DNA from: Rhodospirillales bacterium
GTDB lineage: Bacteria; Pseudomonadota; Alphaproteobacteria; Rhodospirillales; JAPHRK01
Direction of reading: 5' to 3'
Assembly (NCBI GenBank): GCA_026196105.1
Contig: JAPHRK010000007.1
Location: forward strand, 53,790 to 117,789
DNA length: 64,000 bases
Shown piece by piece: positions 1 to 8,998 of this stretch. The notes under the pieces were generated by a model. That model ran no database searches. It worked only from the letters and a program-made list of their open reading frames with translations, and was not told the origin of the DNA. The stretch's first letter is position 1; each line of letters starts with the position of its first letter. Made by a program: the position numbers and the translations under genes.

Positions 1-87
1 CGGAGCAGCAAGAGCTAGGGCAAGGCGTAAAGACCTTTTCGTGCCAATTAGCTTTTTGTCATCCATATCTAAAACGATTCGTGCCAT
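1..87 (-). CDS. partial CDS, N-terminus of an unrecognised protein
   Basis: The reverse strand from base 87 to the window edge is open for 29 codons, starting with ATG preceded by AAGGGG nine bases upstream, a plausible ribosome-binding site. The peptide begins MARIVLDMDDKKL and then turns alanine/leucine-rich. Too little is visible to name a family. It lies divergent from the PHA synthase gene, with about 210 bases between the starts. The ORF-track entry at 41-235 on the plus strand is a shadow of this stretch and the intergenic region. Confidence 0.4.
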   Translation of the reverse strand, partial: MARIVLDMDDKKLIGTKRSLRLALALAAP

Positions 88-300
88 TCCTTTAATCCCC
101 TTGAGAATAGGTTTTCACCCCATCATTTACGCGAACCTTAGCTTAAGTGAAAGTGAAAATCTGCTTTCTTTACCCAATAAACTGTCGCACTGCTTGTTTA
201 AAATTGCCCAGAATTGGTTAACACTATACAAATAGAAGGCTCCAATCACATTAAAAAACCGATTTTTTCGTGTTTATCTTAATATAGAAGGCAATAAGTT

Positions 301-2091
301 ATGGGTAACCAACCGGGAAAAGACAATCTGACCCAACATCCTGAAGAACTGGCCGAAGCCCTTTCGGATATTTCACAGCGTAGTCAGAAGCTAATTACGG
401 ACTTCATCGCCAAGCAAACTGCCAGCAGTGAACTCCCCTCCCTTGATCCTCTTAATCTCGGTGAGGCCTTTTTTCAGCTCTCCCTAAAAATGTTCAACAA
501 CCCGGTTAAAATGTTCAATGCCCAACTTTCTCTCTGGGAAGATTACTCCAACCTATGGCAAACGTCGACCCAACGTTGGCTTGGGCAAAGCAAGGTTGAT
601 CCAATAATTGAGCCTGAAAAAGGTGATCGACGTTTTCAAGACGAATCTTGGCAAAATGTTCAGGTTTTCGATTTTATCAAACAATCTTACCTGATCACTT
701 CTCAATGGATGCAAAATCTGGTTCATGATGTTGAGGGCCTAGACGAAAAAACTGCTCGGAAAGTTGAGTTTTATACCAAACAATATATTGATGCGATCTC
801 ACCTAGCAATTTCGTTATGACCAACCCGGAAGTCTTGCGCACCACCATCGAGTCCCGTGGTGAGAATCTTATTCATGGTCTTCAGCACTTGTTGGAGGAT
901 ATGGAAAAAGGCAAAGGCATTCGCATGACAGACTTCGATGCCTTTACGGTTGGTGAAAACATCGCCTCTAGCCCCGGCAAAGTAGTTTTCCGTAATGACC
1001 TGATGGAATTAATTCAGTATTCCCCCACCACAGAAAAGGTCTCAAAAACCCCTTTGCTGATCATCCCACCTTGGATCAATAAGTTTTATATTCTTGACCT
1101 TCGCCCCTCTAACTCCTTCATCAAATGGTCTTGCGACCAGGGTCATACGGTTTTCATCATCTCTTGGGTGAACCCTGATGAGAAACTGATGAACAAAGGC
1201 TTTGAAGATTATATGCTCGAAGGGCCGCTAGCGGCCTTTGATGCTATTGAGAAAGCGACGGGCGAAAACAAAATCAACGCTATCGGCTATTGTATCGGTG
1301 GCACTTTGTTAAACTCGACCTTAGCTTATATGGCCGCCAAGAAAGATAACCGGGTCAAAAGCGCCACCTTCTTCACCACCTTGACTGATTTCACTGACGC
1401 CGGTGACTTGTCGATCTTCATTGATGACAAACAAATTGATAGCCTTGACGCGAGGATGGAAAAAACCGGACTGCTCAACGGCAGCGACATGGCGACAACC
1501 TTTAACATGCTGCGCTCCAATGACTTGATCTGGTCTTTCGTGGTCAACAACTACTTGCTCGGCAAAGAACCTTTCCCCTTCGATTTGCTTTACTGGAATT
1601 CAGACTCCACCCGCATGCCCAAAACCATGCACAGCTTCTATCTCCACAAAATGTATATGGAAAACAAATTGGTCGAGCCCGGTGGCATTGAGCTCAATGG
1701 TGTTCCTATCGACCTTCGCAAGATCAAAACCCCGATCTATATGGTGTCTCCTAAGGAAGATCACATCGCGCCTTGGAAAGCTACCTACGCCGCCACCCAA
1801 CTCTACAGCGGCCCCGTCCACTTTGTCCAATCAGGCTCCGGTCACATCGCTGGCATCGTCAACCCCCCAAGCATCAATAAATACGGCTACTGGACCAACG
1901 ACGAAATCGCCCCAACCCCCGAAGAATGGGAATCCAAAGCAGAACACCACGAAGGTTCCTGGTGGCCTGAATGGCAAAGCTGGATCAAAAAATACGCTGG
2001 CGCGAAGACGACAAAAGCGCGGATCCCTGGCGAAGGTGGCTTAAAGGCTATTGAAGATGCGCCGGGGAGTTATATCAAGATTAAGAGTTAA
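301..2091 (+). CDS. phaC: class I poly(R)-hydroxyalkanoate synthase
   Basis: Polymerises (R)-3-hydroxyacyl-CoA into polyhydroxyalkanoate storage granules in the cytoplasm. The 596-residue length fits the single-subunit class I enzymes. The N-terminal half carries the PhaC_N region. The alpha/beta-hydrolase half has the lipase-like box GYCIGG with the nucleophile Cys at residue 331, Asp487 in SPKEDH and His515 in GSGHIAG, giving a complete Cys-Asp-His triad. Start ATG with AAGG about nine bases upstream. A phasin gene lies 8 kb away on the other strand, but no phaA/phaB are in the window. The stop is followed at once by a small AGGAGG/CCTCCT hairpin. Family assignment is secure. Confidence 0.96.
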   Translation: MGNQPGKDNLTQHPEELAEALSDISQRSQKLITDFIAKQTASSELPSLDPLNLGEAFFQLSLKMFNNPVKMFNAQLSLWEDYSNLWQTSTQRWLGQSKVDPIIEPEKGDRRFQDESWQNVQVFDFIKQSYLITSQWMQNLVHDVEGLDEKTARKVEFYTKQYIDAISPSNFVMTNPEVLRTTIESRGENLIHGLQHLLEDMEKGKGIRMTDFDAFTVGENIASSPGKVVFRNDLMELIQYSPTTEKVSKTPLLIIPPWINKFYILDLRPSNSFIKWSCDQGHTVFIISWVNPDEKLMNKGFEDYMLEGPLAAFDAIEKATGENKINAIGYCIGGTLLNSTLAYMAAKKDNRVKSATFFTTLTDFTDAGDLSIFIDDKQIDSLDARMEKTGLLNGSDMATTFNMLRSNDLIWSFVVNNYLLGKEPFPFDLLYWNSDSTRMPKTMHSFYLHKMYMENKLVEPGGIELNGVPIDLRKIKTPIYMVSPKEDHIAPWKATYAATQLYSGPVHFVQSGSGHIAGIVNPPSINKYGYWTNDEIAPTPEEWESKAEHHEGSWWPEWQSWIKKYAGAKTTKARIPGEGGLKAIEDAPGSYIKIKS

Positions 2092-2108
2092 GGAGGACTT
2101 CACCTCCT
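2091..2108 (+). terminator. possible weak terminator hairpin after phaC
   Basis: AGGAGG and CCTCCT can pair around a six-base loop immediately after the phaC stop codon. There is no clear U-run, only a T-containing stretch, so this is a weak terminator or a 3-prime stabilising hairpin. The following gene is on the opposite strand and converges here. Confidence 0.3.
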
Positions 2109-2125
2109 AACTTTACAATCTAATC

Positions 2126-2596
2126 TTACGGAAAATCTTTTATGAGTTCATTTGCGATCGCAATAATGTCTTCATAATCTTTTTTTCTTCCTTGGCAAAG
2201 CTTCCACTGAGCAACCTCTTTTAAGCCTGCTACAGGTATATCAGATGATTCTTTTGTTGGTTTGGAGCCTTTAACATCTTCAAAATTGATTCCGGGAAAG
2301 GTTTTAAGCACCTCCGCATTACAATTTTCTATCTTTAACACAGGCACTTTCTCTCCATCACCACCACATTTCTCACTGAATTTTAGATTATTTTCGCCTT
2401 TCAATCGGCCAAAGGTTTCATCTGATACAAACACATCGAGATCATCAATAGATCGCCCAATGTCGATATTTCTCAAAGCAAGGGCTGATGATCCAAAAAT
2501 GATGATATTTTTCTTTTCGTTCGGAGGAAATTTTTTGAGAAATATTTCAATGATCCCCTGTACTTTTTCCATATTTTCTTCAACGAGATTAGGCAT
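2126..2596 (-). CDS. small nucleotidyltransferase-like protein
   Basis: A protein of about 156 residues. The motif IFGSSALALRN followed by SIDDLDVFV matches the G-S and D-x-D-type signature of minimal nucleotidyltransferase folds (DUF6036-like or AbiEii-like), which coordinate metal and nucleotide. No partner HEPN or antitoxin gene is adjacent, so a toxin-antitoxin role is not supported. I start at the second in-frame ATG (residue 8 of the track ORF) because GAGGG lies five bases upstream and this removes the overlap with creA. It sits downstream of creA on the same strand, nine bases after its stop, so co-transcription is likely. The cellular substrate is unknown. Confidence 0.6.
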   Translation of the reverse strand: MPNLVEENMEKVQGIIEIFLKKFPPNEKKNIIIFGSSALALRNIDIGRSIDDLDVFVSDETFGRLKGENNLKFSEKCGGDGEKVPVLKIENCNAEVLKTFPGINFEDVKGSKPTKESSDIPVAGLKEVAQWKLCQGRKKDYEDIIAIANELIKDFP

Positions 2597-2604
2597 TTTT
2601 CCCT

Positions 2605-3060
2605 CTACTCCGCCCACTTAGCCACAGGCACTGTTGAAATCGAGTTTTTTGGTGAACCATCGATGAGTTTGTCGGAATAGACCAAGTAAATCAGGACGTT
2701 GCGTTTTTGATCTAGGAAGCGGACGACTTGGATGGTTTTGAAGAGGAGCGAGGTGCTTTCTTTGAAGACACGTTCGCCGGGTTTGAGCTTGTCATTAATT
2801 TTAATGGGGCCGACTTGTCGGCAGGCGATTGAGGCATCAGACGTATCTTCCGCTAAACCCAGGCCACCAGAAATCCCGCCTTTAACAGCACGGCTTAAGT
2901 GACAAGCGACACCTTCTATTTTGGGGTCGTCAAAAGCTTCAACAATGATTGAGTCGTTGGGGCCAATCATTTTGAAATTTGAACTCACCCGTCCAATCTC
3001 ATCAGCTTGCCCCATGATAGGAAACAACAATAGGCATAGGGTAACAGCAATAAATCTCAT
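2605..3060 (-). CDS. creA: CreA family protein
   Basis: A 151-residue exported protein. The N-terminus MRFIAVTLCLLLFPIMGQADE is a typical signal peptide with cleavage likely after GQA. The mature part matches the CreA family (DUF, periplasmic): GRVSSNF, a pair of conserved cysteines around VACHLSRAVKGG and IACRQVGP, and LVYSDKLIDGSPKNS near the end. The biochemical function of CreA is unknown. In enterobacteria it lies near the creBCD two-component locus, but none of those genes is present here. The start has AGAGGAAACC just upstream. Probably transcribed together with the nucleotidyltransferase-like gene that follows. Confidence 0.88.
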   Translation of the reverse strand: MRFIAVTLCLLLFPIMGQADEIGRVSSNFKMIGPNDSIIVEAFDDPKIEGVACHLSRAVKGGISGGLGLAEDTSDASIACRQVGPIKINDKLKPGERVFKESTSLLFKTIQVVRFLDQKRNVLIYLVYSDKLIDGSPKNSISTVPVAKWAE

Positions 3061-3140
3061 GGTTTCCTCTTGGGTTATTCTAGGTTACACGCCCCCTCCC
3101 CTATTCGGGAAGGGTATTAGACGGTAAAGGAACGGAGTTC

Positions 3141-5447
3141 CTAGCTTACAGAAAGACGTTTTTTCTCTTTCCCCGGAGGTAATTGCGGCATTTTGGGCTC
3201 GGGGTATTTGAAGGTGATCTTTTTATCTTTTATGGCGACTTGTACGATGCCACCCGTCGCCAATTCACCAAACAGAAGCTCTTCCGCCAGAGGCTTTTTA
3301 ATATGCTCCTGGATCACCCTTGCCAAAGGTCTTGCGCCATAGTTTTTGCTATAGCCTTTCTTCGCCAGCCATTCGCGAGCCGCATCAGTAAGCTCAATCG
3401 TGACATCCCGGTCAGCCAATTGAGTTTCAAGTTCGATGATGAATTTATCAACAACCCGAGAGACCACTTCTGGAGCCAAGCTATTAAAGGGAATGATTGA
3501 ATCCAGGCGATTGCGGAACTCTGGAGAGAACATCTTTTCAATGGCCTCCATGTCGTCCCCTTCTCGACTATCACGCTCAAAACCAATTGCCGCTTTCGCT
3601 AAGTCCGTCGCCCCAGCATTGGTGGTCATGATCAAAACCACATTGCGGAAATCAACGCTCTTGCCGTTATGATCAGTCAGCTTGCCGTGGTCCATCACTT
3701 GAAGCAGCACGTTGAATAGGTCCGGGTGGGCCTTTTCGATCTCATCAAGCAACAGGACTGCATAAGGCTGCTTATCAATGGCATCGGTCATCAAACCGCC
3801 TTGATCAAAGCCAACGTAGCCTGGAGGAGCACCAATCAAACGTGAAATGCTGTGACGTTCCATATATTCGGACATATCGAAGCGAACCAACTCGACACCC
3901 AAAGTCAGCGCTAATTGCTTGGCAACCTCGGTTTTACCGACACCCGTAGGGCCGGAGAACAAGTAACTGCCAATGGGCTTCTCAGGCTCGCGCAATCCAG
4001 CACGTGACAGCTTGATAGAACTTGAAAGCGCATCAATGGCTTCATCCTGACCAAAGACCATGGTCTTAAGGTCACGCTCTAAGGTGCGCAGAGATTCACG
4101 ATCATCCGTTGAGACGCTCTTAGGCGGGATACGGGCGATCATGGCGATAATCTCTTCCACATCTTTGACCGTCGCCGTCTTGCGACGCTTCCCTTCAGGA
4201 ACCAGCATCCTGGAAGCCCCAACCTCATCAATCACGTCAATCGCTTTATCTGGTAGGAAACGATCATTGATATAGCGATCAGAGAGCTCAACAGCCGACT
4301 TGATGGCGTCGTGGGTATAGCGGATTTTATGATATTCTTCGTAATAAGGCTTCAACCCTTTGAGAATTTTGATAGCGTCATCAATAGACGGCTCATAGAC
4401 ATCGATCTTCTGGAACCGGCGGACCAAGGCTCGGTCTTTCTCAAAGTGATTGCGATATTCTTTGTAAGTTGTCGAACCGATGCAACGCAGGGTTCCTGCT
4501 GCCAAAGCGGGTTTTAGCAAGTTTGAGGCATCCATTGCCCCACCACTGGTAGCGCCAGCGCCAATAATTGTATGAACTTCATCAATAAAGAGGATGGCAT
4601 TTTCATCCGCTTCTACTTCCGAAATCACGGCTTTCAACCGTTCTTCGAAATCACCCCGGTAACGGGTTCCTGCGAGAAGAACCCCCATATCGAGCGAGTA
4701 AATAACGGCTTCGGCTAAGACTTCCGGTACGCTTTTCTCATTGATCAACCGGGCTAAACCTTCGGCAATAGCGGTTTTACCAACTCCTGGATCACCAACA
4801 AATAACGGGTTGTTCTTATTGCGGCGACAGAGCACTTGGATGGTGCGTTTAATTTCTTTTTCACGACCAATCAGCGGATCAATTTTCCCCAATCGGGCTT
4901 TTTCATTGAGGTTAACGCAATAGGTATCTACCGCACTTTCGCCTTTGTCTCCAGAATGAGCGTCATCTTCCTCATCTTCAATCCCATGCGGTGTGCGGGA
5001 TTCAGACATTTCGGGAACTTTAGCAATACCGTGAGAAATATAATTCACCGCATCAAGGCGCGTCATATCTTGGGCTTGCAGGAAGTAAACGGCGTGAGAT
5101 TCACGTTCAGCAAAAACAGCAACCAACACATTGGCCCCGGTAACAGACTCTCGGCCTGAGGATTGAACATGAATAGCCGCGCGTTGAATAACCCTTTGGA
5201 AACCTGCCGTCGGCTTGGGGTCTTCTTCACTTTCAGAAACCAGAGAGTCGAGCTCGTCATCAAGAAAGATCGTTAACTCACCAGACAAGCGCTCATCATC
5301 AACACCACAAGCCTTAAGAACGGCAAGGGCGTCAGGGTCTTCAATCAAGGCCAACAGCAGGTGCTCTAAAGTAGCGTACTCATGCTGGCGCTCAGAAGCC
5401 AGTGACAAGGCGCGATGTAAGCTTTCCTCAAGGTTTTTTGAAAGCAT
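3141..5447 (-). CDS. clpA: ATP-dependent Clp protease ATP-binding subunit ClpA
   Basis: AAA+ unfoldase that feeds substrates, including N-degron proteins delivered by ClpS, into ClpP. The 768 residues contain an N-terminal Clp repeat domain (about 1-145), then the first AAA+ module with Walker A GDPGVGKT at 218-225 and Walker B LFIDEVHT. The second module has GPTGVGKTE and LLLDEIEKAHPD, followed by the C-terminal D2-small domain. An acidic linker lies near residues 155-170. It starts six bases after the clpS stop, the classic clpS-clpA operon. ClpP is not in the window. Length and all motifs are intact. Confidence 0.97.
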   Translation of the reverse strand: MLSKNLEESLHRALSLASERQHEYATLEHLLLALIEDPDALAVLKACGVDDERLSGELTIFLDDELDSLVSESEEDPKPTAGFQRVIQRAAIHVQSSGRESVTGANVLVAVFAERESHAVYFLQAQDMTRLDAVNYISHGIAKVPEMSESRTPHGIEDEEDDAHSGDKGESAVDTYCVNLNEKARLGKIDPLIGREKEIKRTIQVLCRRNKNNPLFVGDPGVGKTAIAEGLARLINEKSVPEVLAEAVIYSLDMGVLLAGTRYRGDFEERLKAVISEVEADENAILFIDEVHTIIGAGATSGGAMDASNLLKPALAAGTLRCIGSTTYKEYRNHFEKDRALVRRFQKIDVYEPSIDDAIKILKGLKPYYEEYHKIRYTHDAIKSAVELSDRYINDRFLPDKAIDVIDEVGASRMLVPEGKRRKTATVKDVEEIIAMIARIPPKSVSTDDRESLRTLERDLKTMVFGQDEAIDALSSSIKLSRAGLREPEKPIGSYLFSGPTGVGKTEVAKQLALTLGVELVRFDMSEYMERHSISRLIGAPPGYVGFDQGGLMTDAIDKQPYAVLLLDEIEKAHPDLFNVLLQVMDHGKLTDHNGKSVDFRNVVLIMTTNAGATDLAKAAIGFERDSREGDDMEAIEKMFSPEFRNRLDSIIPFNSLAPEVVSRVVDKFIIELETQLADRDVTIELTDAAREWLAKKGYSKNYGARPLARVIQEHIKKPLAEELLFGELATGGIVQVAIKDKKITFKYPEPKMPQLPPGKEKKRLSVS

Positions 5448-5453
5448 CCAGGT

Positions 5454-5780
5454 TTATTCCTTTTCAACAGTGCACTGCAGAGGGTGCTGATTCTTGCGGG
5501 CTAGATCCATCACTTGATTAGATTTAGTTTCCGCAACTTCGTAAGTGAAAACACCACAAATACCGACGCCTTTTGTGTGGACATGAAGCATAATCTCGGT
5601 TGCTTCTTCGGCACCTTTGCCAAATATCCGCTCCAAAACATAAATGACGAACTCCATAGGTGTGTAGTCATCATTTAACATCAGCACTTTATACATGGAC
5701 GGCTTTTTTGTTTTAGGTTTCGACTTAACCGCTAGGCCAGTCCCCTGATTGTCGTCCGTATTTTTGTTCCCCTTAGTCAT
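5454..5780 (-). CDS. clpS: ATP-dependent Clp protease adaptor ClpS
   Basis: Adaptor that binds N-terminal destabilising residues and docks them on the N-domain of ClpA. The core reads [20 protein letters not shown], then [21 protein letters not shown], matching the ClpS binding pocket and its conserved [10 protein letters not shown] signature. The track ORF begins eight codons upstream, but I prefer the internal ATG (MTKGNK) because AAAGG lies just before it, giving a product of 108 residues with a flexible, lysine-rich N-terminal tail. It is directly upstream of clpA, so co-translation is likely. Divergent from the YciI gene, with 162 bases between starts. Confidence 0.94.
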   Translation of the reverse strand: MTKGNKNTDDNQGTGLAVKSKPKTKKPSMYKVLMLNDDYTPMEFVIYVLERIFGKGAEEATEIMLHVHTKGVGICGVFTYEVAETKSNQVMDLARKNQHPLQCTVEKE

Positions 5781-5942
5781 TCTGCCTTTCTCAATTTTTA
5801 TCATTACTCACAACTATAATATTGGACGCTAGCCAAATAGTTAAAGACCTCACAGAAAAGAAAATATCAAATCTATTGGGAAAGGTCACGGAGATGGTTA
5901 TAAAAGTTCTGATACAGATTAACGACTTTAGGACTCACAGCC

Positions 5943-6227
5943 ATGCTTTACGCCATTCTTTGCCACGACAAAGCAGCTTCATCACACATTAGAGCCGAAA
6001 ACAGGCCCTTACATTTGGAATACCTGAAAGCAAACAACGACAATATCCACGCCGCTGGGCCTTTAATGGGAGATGATGAGCAATCGATGGTGGGCAGTTT
6101 GTTGATTATGAATTACGAGAGCAAGGCAGAAGCAGAAACCTTTGCGGCTGGCGACCCTTACGCCAAAGCCGGGCTTTTTGAGAGCGTGACAATCACGCCA
6201 TGGAAGCAAGTTATTCCTGCGCTTTAA
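5943..6227 (+). CDS. YciI family protein
   Basis: A 94-residue single-domain YciI-like protein with a dimeric ferredoxin-like fold. The sequence MLYAILCHDK, HLEYLKAN, AAGPLMGDD and FAAGDPYAKAGLF carries the conserved His and the Asp of the GDPY segment used as putative catalytic pair in this family. Family members are found as stand-alone proteins of unclear activity. RBS AGGA about nine bases before the ATG. The stop is only 15 bases from the stop of the converging histidine kinase. No functional link to neighbours is evident. Confidence 0.88.
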   Translation: MLYAILCHDKAASSHIRAENRPLHLEYLKANNDNIHAAGPLMGDDEQSMVGSLLIMNYESKAEAETFAAGDPYAKAGLFESVTITPWKQVIPAL

Positions 6228-6242
6228 AAAAAACCTTTGGGG

Positions 6243-7478
6243 TTAAGAACTTTCTACAACAGGCAATCGTATTGTAAACTCAGTAAAATTCCCAAGTACA
6301 GAGTGGCAGTCAATTTGTCCATTGAAACTTTTGACAACCCTCTCACAAAAAGCAAGACCAAGCCCTGCCCCACCATTAGTATTTGTATAAAACCTGTTAA
6401 ATACTTTGTTCAAATACTTGGGGCTGATACCCTTTCCAGTGTCTTTCACACAAATTAAGTTATACTTAGTGCCGGGTGATAGCTGGATGATTATCGAGCC
6501 TTTTTCTGCGGCTGAAACTGCCGTAAGAGCATTTTTTATTAAGTTCATCACGACATGGGCCATCAAGAAATCTTCCCCCCAAAAATCAAAATCCTTTGAG
6601 GCTTCAATCGTAATAAGTTGTTGTTGATTAATCGTAAGGGGATAGTGCCGAATAACCTCTTCGGCAATAGCTTTCATGGAGTGGGATGTGAATTTACTAG
6701 TATCAATCTCTTCATCTCGAACATTCTGCAAAAGACAATCAACTACATGGGATGCTTTTGAATGGTGATGCTTCAACAGATCAAAGGTCTCATCAAATTC
6801 TGCAAGGCTAATCCCTTGCCCCTCTTCATCAGAAAGATCGTCAAAGGCCTCAAGCTCAAGCTGCATCCCCATCATCGGTGTCCGTAATTCATGAGCAATC
6901 GAACCAGCTAAGGCAACCGCCTTATTTTGGTTTGTTATGATTGTTTTAATTTCAACATATTTAAAAATAATTCCCCCGGTTACTGCAAATAAAATAACAG
7001 GGATAGTTTCATAGAAATCATACATATTTGTCAGTTGATTTCCTTGAAAAAGAAAAAAGGCAAACGCAAATATGAATCCAAAAAAAATCATAAAAAATAA
7101 TCTCAATGGATCAACAATCAAAGCTAAATAAAAAATACCGCAAATCAATGATCCAAGCCAAATTCCTGAAACATCATTTTGCAGAAACATATAAAAAAAG
7201 AAAAATGGTAAACCAAACGTAAGTGCAAAATACGTATAGGTTACGAAGAATGCATTGTTGCTACGTTCTTTCCTATCAAGAAACAACCAAATGACAAATC
7301 CACACATAGCTATTAAACGAACAAATATTTCCTCATATGACTGAGGAAAGACATCAGACCAAATGTAGAAATACAACGGGTGTCCAAGGACAGAAAAAAA
7401 AGCAAAAAGTTTAGTTTTCATCCTGACATCATCTAAATTTGAAGTGTAATACTTCTCACTTAAAATAGTATTTCGCAA
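6243..7478 (-). CDS. lqsS: CqsS/LqsS-type membrane sensor histidine kinase
   Basis: Predicted sensor for an alpha-hydroxyketone autoinducer. About six hydrophobic segments span residues 27-180, and the first, with GHPLYFYIW..FPQSYEE, closely resembles the membrane sensor domain of Vibrio CqsS as I recall it. The kinase part has the H-box IAHELRTPM (His201 in track numbering), an N-box NLIKNAL, G1 DTGKGI and G2 GAGLGLAF. It ends after the ATPase domain, with no receiver domain, as in Legionella LqsS and unlike hybrid CqsS. The track start at 7493 is a TTG. I prefer the TTG at 7478, which has GGAG nine bases upstream; ATG at 7421 is a weaker alternative. Divergent from the autoinducer synthase gene. 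Confidence 0.88.
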   Translation of the reverse strand: MRNTILSEKYYTSNLDDVRMKTKLFAFFSVLGHPLYFYIWSDVFPQSYEEIFVRLIAMCGFVIWLFLDRKERSNNAFFVTYTYFALTFGLPFFFFYMFLQNDVSGIWLGSLICGIFYLALIVDPLRLFFMIFFGFIFAFAFFLFQGNQLTNMYDFYETIPVILFAVTGGIIFKYVEIKTIITNQNKAVALAGSIAHELRTPMMGMQLELEAFDDLSDEEGQGISLAEFDETFDLLKHHHSKASHVVDCLLQNVRDEEIDTSKFTSHSMKAIAEEVIRHYPLTINQQQLITIEASKDFDFWGEDFLMAHVVMNLIKNALTAVSAAEKGSIIIQLSPGTKYNLICVKDTGKGISPKYLNKVFNRFYTNTNGGAGLGLAFCERVVKSFNGQIDCHSVLGNFTEFTIRLPVVESS

Positions 7479-7773
7479 CGACAAGCACTCCAAAGAATAA
7501 GTAGTTAGAAAATTATATTTTTAATCTACTTTTACATGAAATAAAAAATTAATCATTCACAGACGTTGAAAAACCTCAAATAAAAAATAGCACGGATTTT
7601 TCAAGTTAACTTCCTACATATTTTACGGTACCTAGATCAAGTAGTCACAACATTTTGTTGTTACTACAGCAGCTACATACCTGCCAAAAAAAATTGGCGA
7701 ATGCCTCCGTTCAATCGTTCTTATGAATTTTCAAAAGGGGCATTTCACTTCATTAAGCAACAGGATAAAAACT
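7479..7773. promoter_or_regulatory. divergent lqsS-lqsA intergenic region
   Basis: About 295 AT-rich bases separate the two divergent starts and must carry both promoters. The lqsA-proximal half contains an 11-bp inverted repeat at 7641-7667 and a short hairpin GCCAA/TTGGC with an A-rich loop at 7683-7698. No confident -35/-10 pair was picked on either strand. The short TTG-initiated leader before the lqsA ATG is treated as untranslated. Confidence 0.5.
7641..7667. promoter_or_regulatory. inverted repeat, candidate operator of the autoinducer synthase gene
   Basis: GTAGTCACAAC and GTTGTTACTAC are inverted copies matching at 10 of 11 positions around the spacer ATTTT. The element lies about 107 bases before the chosen lqsA start and has no U-run after it, so a protein-binding site is more likely than a terminator. 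A structured 5-prime leader is the alternative. The binding protein is unknown. Confidence 0.45.
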
Positions 7774-8967
7774 ATGCATAATACTAACTTAACCGACCCT
7801 AATTTCATTGATCACGCAATCACCCAAAAAACAAACCTTTATGGTGGCAAACATCCACTACATGCTGCAATTGGGAAAAGTTGGGATAAGCCTTCTATTG
7901 TTCACATGCAGTCAAATGACTATCTATCGATTGCGAATGATAAAAGAATATGTCGCTCCAAAGCCTCATACTTATTATCTTATGGGCATGGAGATTCAGT
8001 CTCCAGAGTATTTGCCCATGACCGAAATGACATACATAGAAAATTTGAAAAACGTATCGCTCATTTAACAAAAGCAGAAGATGCCGCATTAGTTATGTCA
8101 GGCTACTGTGCAAATACCGGTATTGTTCAGTGCTTCGCACAATCTGGGACACCTGTTTATATCGATATTAGAGCCCATGCATCATTATGGGAAGGTATAC
8201 TAAGTGCTCGCGCAAAAGCTCGTCCTTTTCGACATAATAATGTCGAAGACCTCGCTAAGAAAATCAAACGCTATGGCCCAGGGCTTGTTGTCGTTGATTC
8301 TCTCTATAGCACCAATGGCAAAATGGCTCCTCTAGCTGATATCGTTAAAGCAGCCGAAGATGGCAATTGTGCAATTATCGTAGATGAAACTCATTCATTC
8401 GGCTGCCATGGGCCAAACGGAGCTGGATTAGTCGTTGAATTAGGATTGGCTGAGCGAGTTCATTTTCGGACTATAGGCCTCTCAAAAGCAGTAGCTGCCA
8501 GAGGAGGTGTTGTTCTTGGTTCACGTAGAAATATGGAATTTTTCCAATATGAAGCAAGGCCAATGATTTTTAGCACTTCCGTTCTGGGCTATGAAGTTGC
8601 TGGGTTTGATACGACTCTCGATATTTTCGCATCGGAACCTTGGCGGCGAGAAAAACTACATGCCAATCATCAGTATCTAAAAGATGGCTTTCTTAAGTTA
8701 GGGTATGATGTCACAGAAAGTGATAGTCAGATATTATCCATTGTAACTGGGGTAGTTAAAGACACTGTTGATTTTAGAAATTTTTTGGAAAAACGAGATG
8801 TGATTGGCTCTGTATTTTGGGATCCAGCTACACCAAAAGACAAAGCCCTTATGAGGTTCACAGTCAATACAACCTTAACACAAGCACAGATGGATCATAC
8901 TCTTGATGTTTGCGCTGATGCATTAAACGAGATTGATATGACCGGATGGCCTTGCTTGCTCAACTAA
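7774..8967 (+). CDS. lqsA: alpha-hydroxyketone autoinducer synthase (CqsA/LqsA family)
   Basis: PLP-dependent fold-type I acyltransferase of the alpha-oxoamine synthase group. The characterised homologues CqsA (Vibrio) and LqsA (Legionella) make CAI-1 or LAI-1 type signals from an acyl-CoA and an amino-acid-derived substrate. Diagnostic segments are MQSNDYLSIAN, AHASLWEG, RHNNVEDL, VDSLYSTNGKMAPL, DETHSFGCHGPNGAG and the PLP-lysine motif GLSKAVA. The lysine is residue 238 from the chosen ATG, close to Lys236 of Vibrio CqsA. The SLWEG and HNN segments separate it from KBL and 8-amino-7-oxononanoate synthases. I start at ATG 7774, with CAGGA eight bases upstream; product 397 residues, the usual CqsA length. 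Acyl chain length of the signal cannot be read. Confidence 0.93.
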   Translation: MHNTNLTDPNFIDHAITQKTNLYGGKHPLHAAIGKSWDKPSIVHMQSNDYLSIANDKRICRSKASYLLSYGHGDSVSRVFAHDRNDIHRKFEKRIAHLTKAEDAALVMSGYCANTGIVQCFAQSGTPVYIDIRAHASLWEGILSARAKARPFRHNNVEDLAKKIKRYGPGLVVVDSLYSTNGKMAPLADIVKAAEDGNCAIIVDETHSFGCHGPNGAGLVVELGLAERVHFRTIGLSKAVAARGGVVLGSRRNMEFFQYEARPMIFSTSVLGYEVAGFDTTLDIFASEPWRREKLHANHQYLKDGFLKLGYDVTESDSQILSIVTGVVKDTVDFRNFLEKRDVIGSVFWDPATPKDKALMRFTVNTTLTQAQMDHTLDVCADALNEIDMTGWPCLLN

Positions 8968-8979
8968 AGCTATAGCTTT
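8966..8979. terminator. palindrome between converging lqsA and lqsR
   Basis: AAAGCTATAGCTTT is a perfect 14-base palindrome that overlaps the lqsA stop codon in the 31-base gap before the lqsR stop. It ends in a T-run on both strands, but the stem has no room for a loop of normal size, so terminator activity is uncertain. Confidence 0.3.
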
Positions 8980-8998
8980 TGGAATATCCTGTCCTGGA

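Noticed and set aside
41-235. 64-residue plus-strand ORF before phaC
   Set aside because: No ribosome-binding site and no recognisable protein; the minus strand of the same bases has a better-supported N-terminus at 1-87.
2126-2596. Toxin-antitoxin nucleotidyltransferase (MNT/HEPN or AbiE)
   Set aside because: No HEPN or AbiEi partner is adjacent; the neighbour is CreA.
7641-7698. Small regulatory RNA (Qrr-like) gene beside the autoinducer synthase
   Set aside because: The hairpins are not followed by a U-run and no promoter pair was convincing, so a protein-binding site is the simpler reading.
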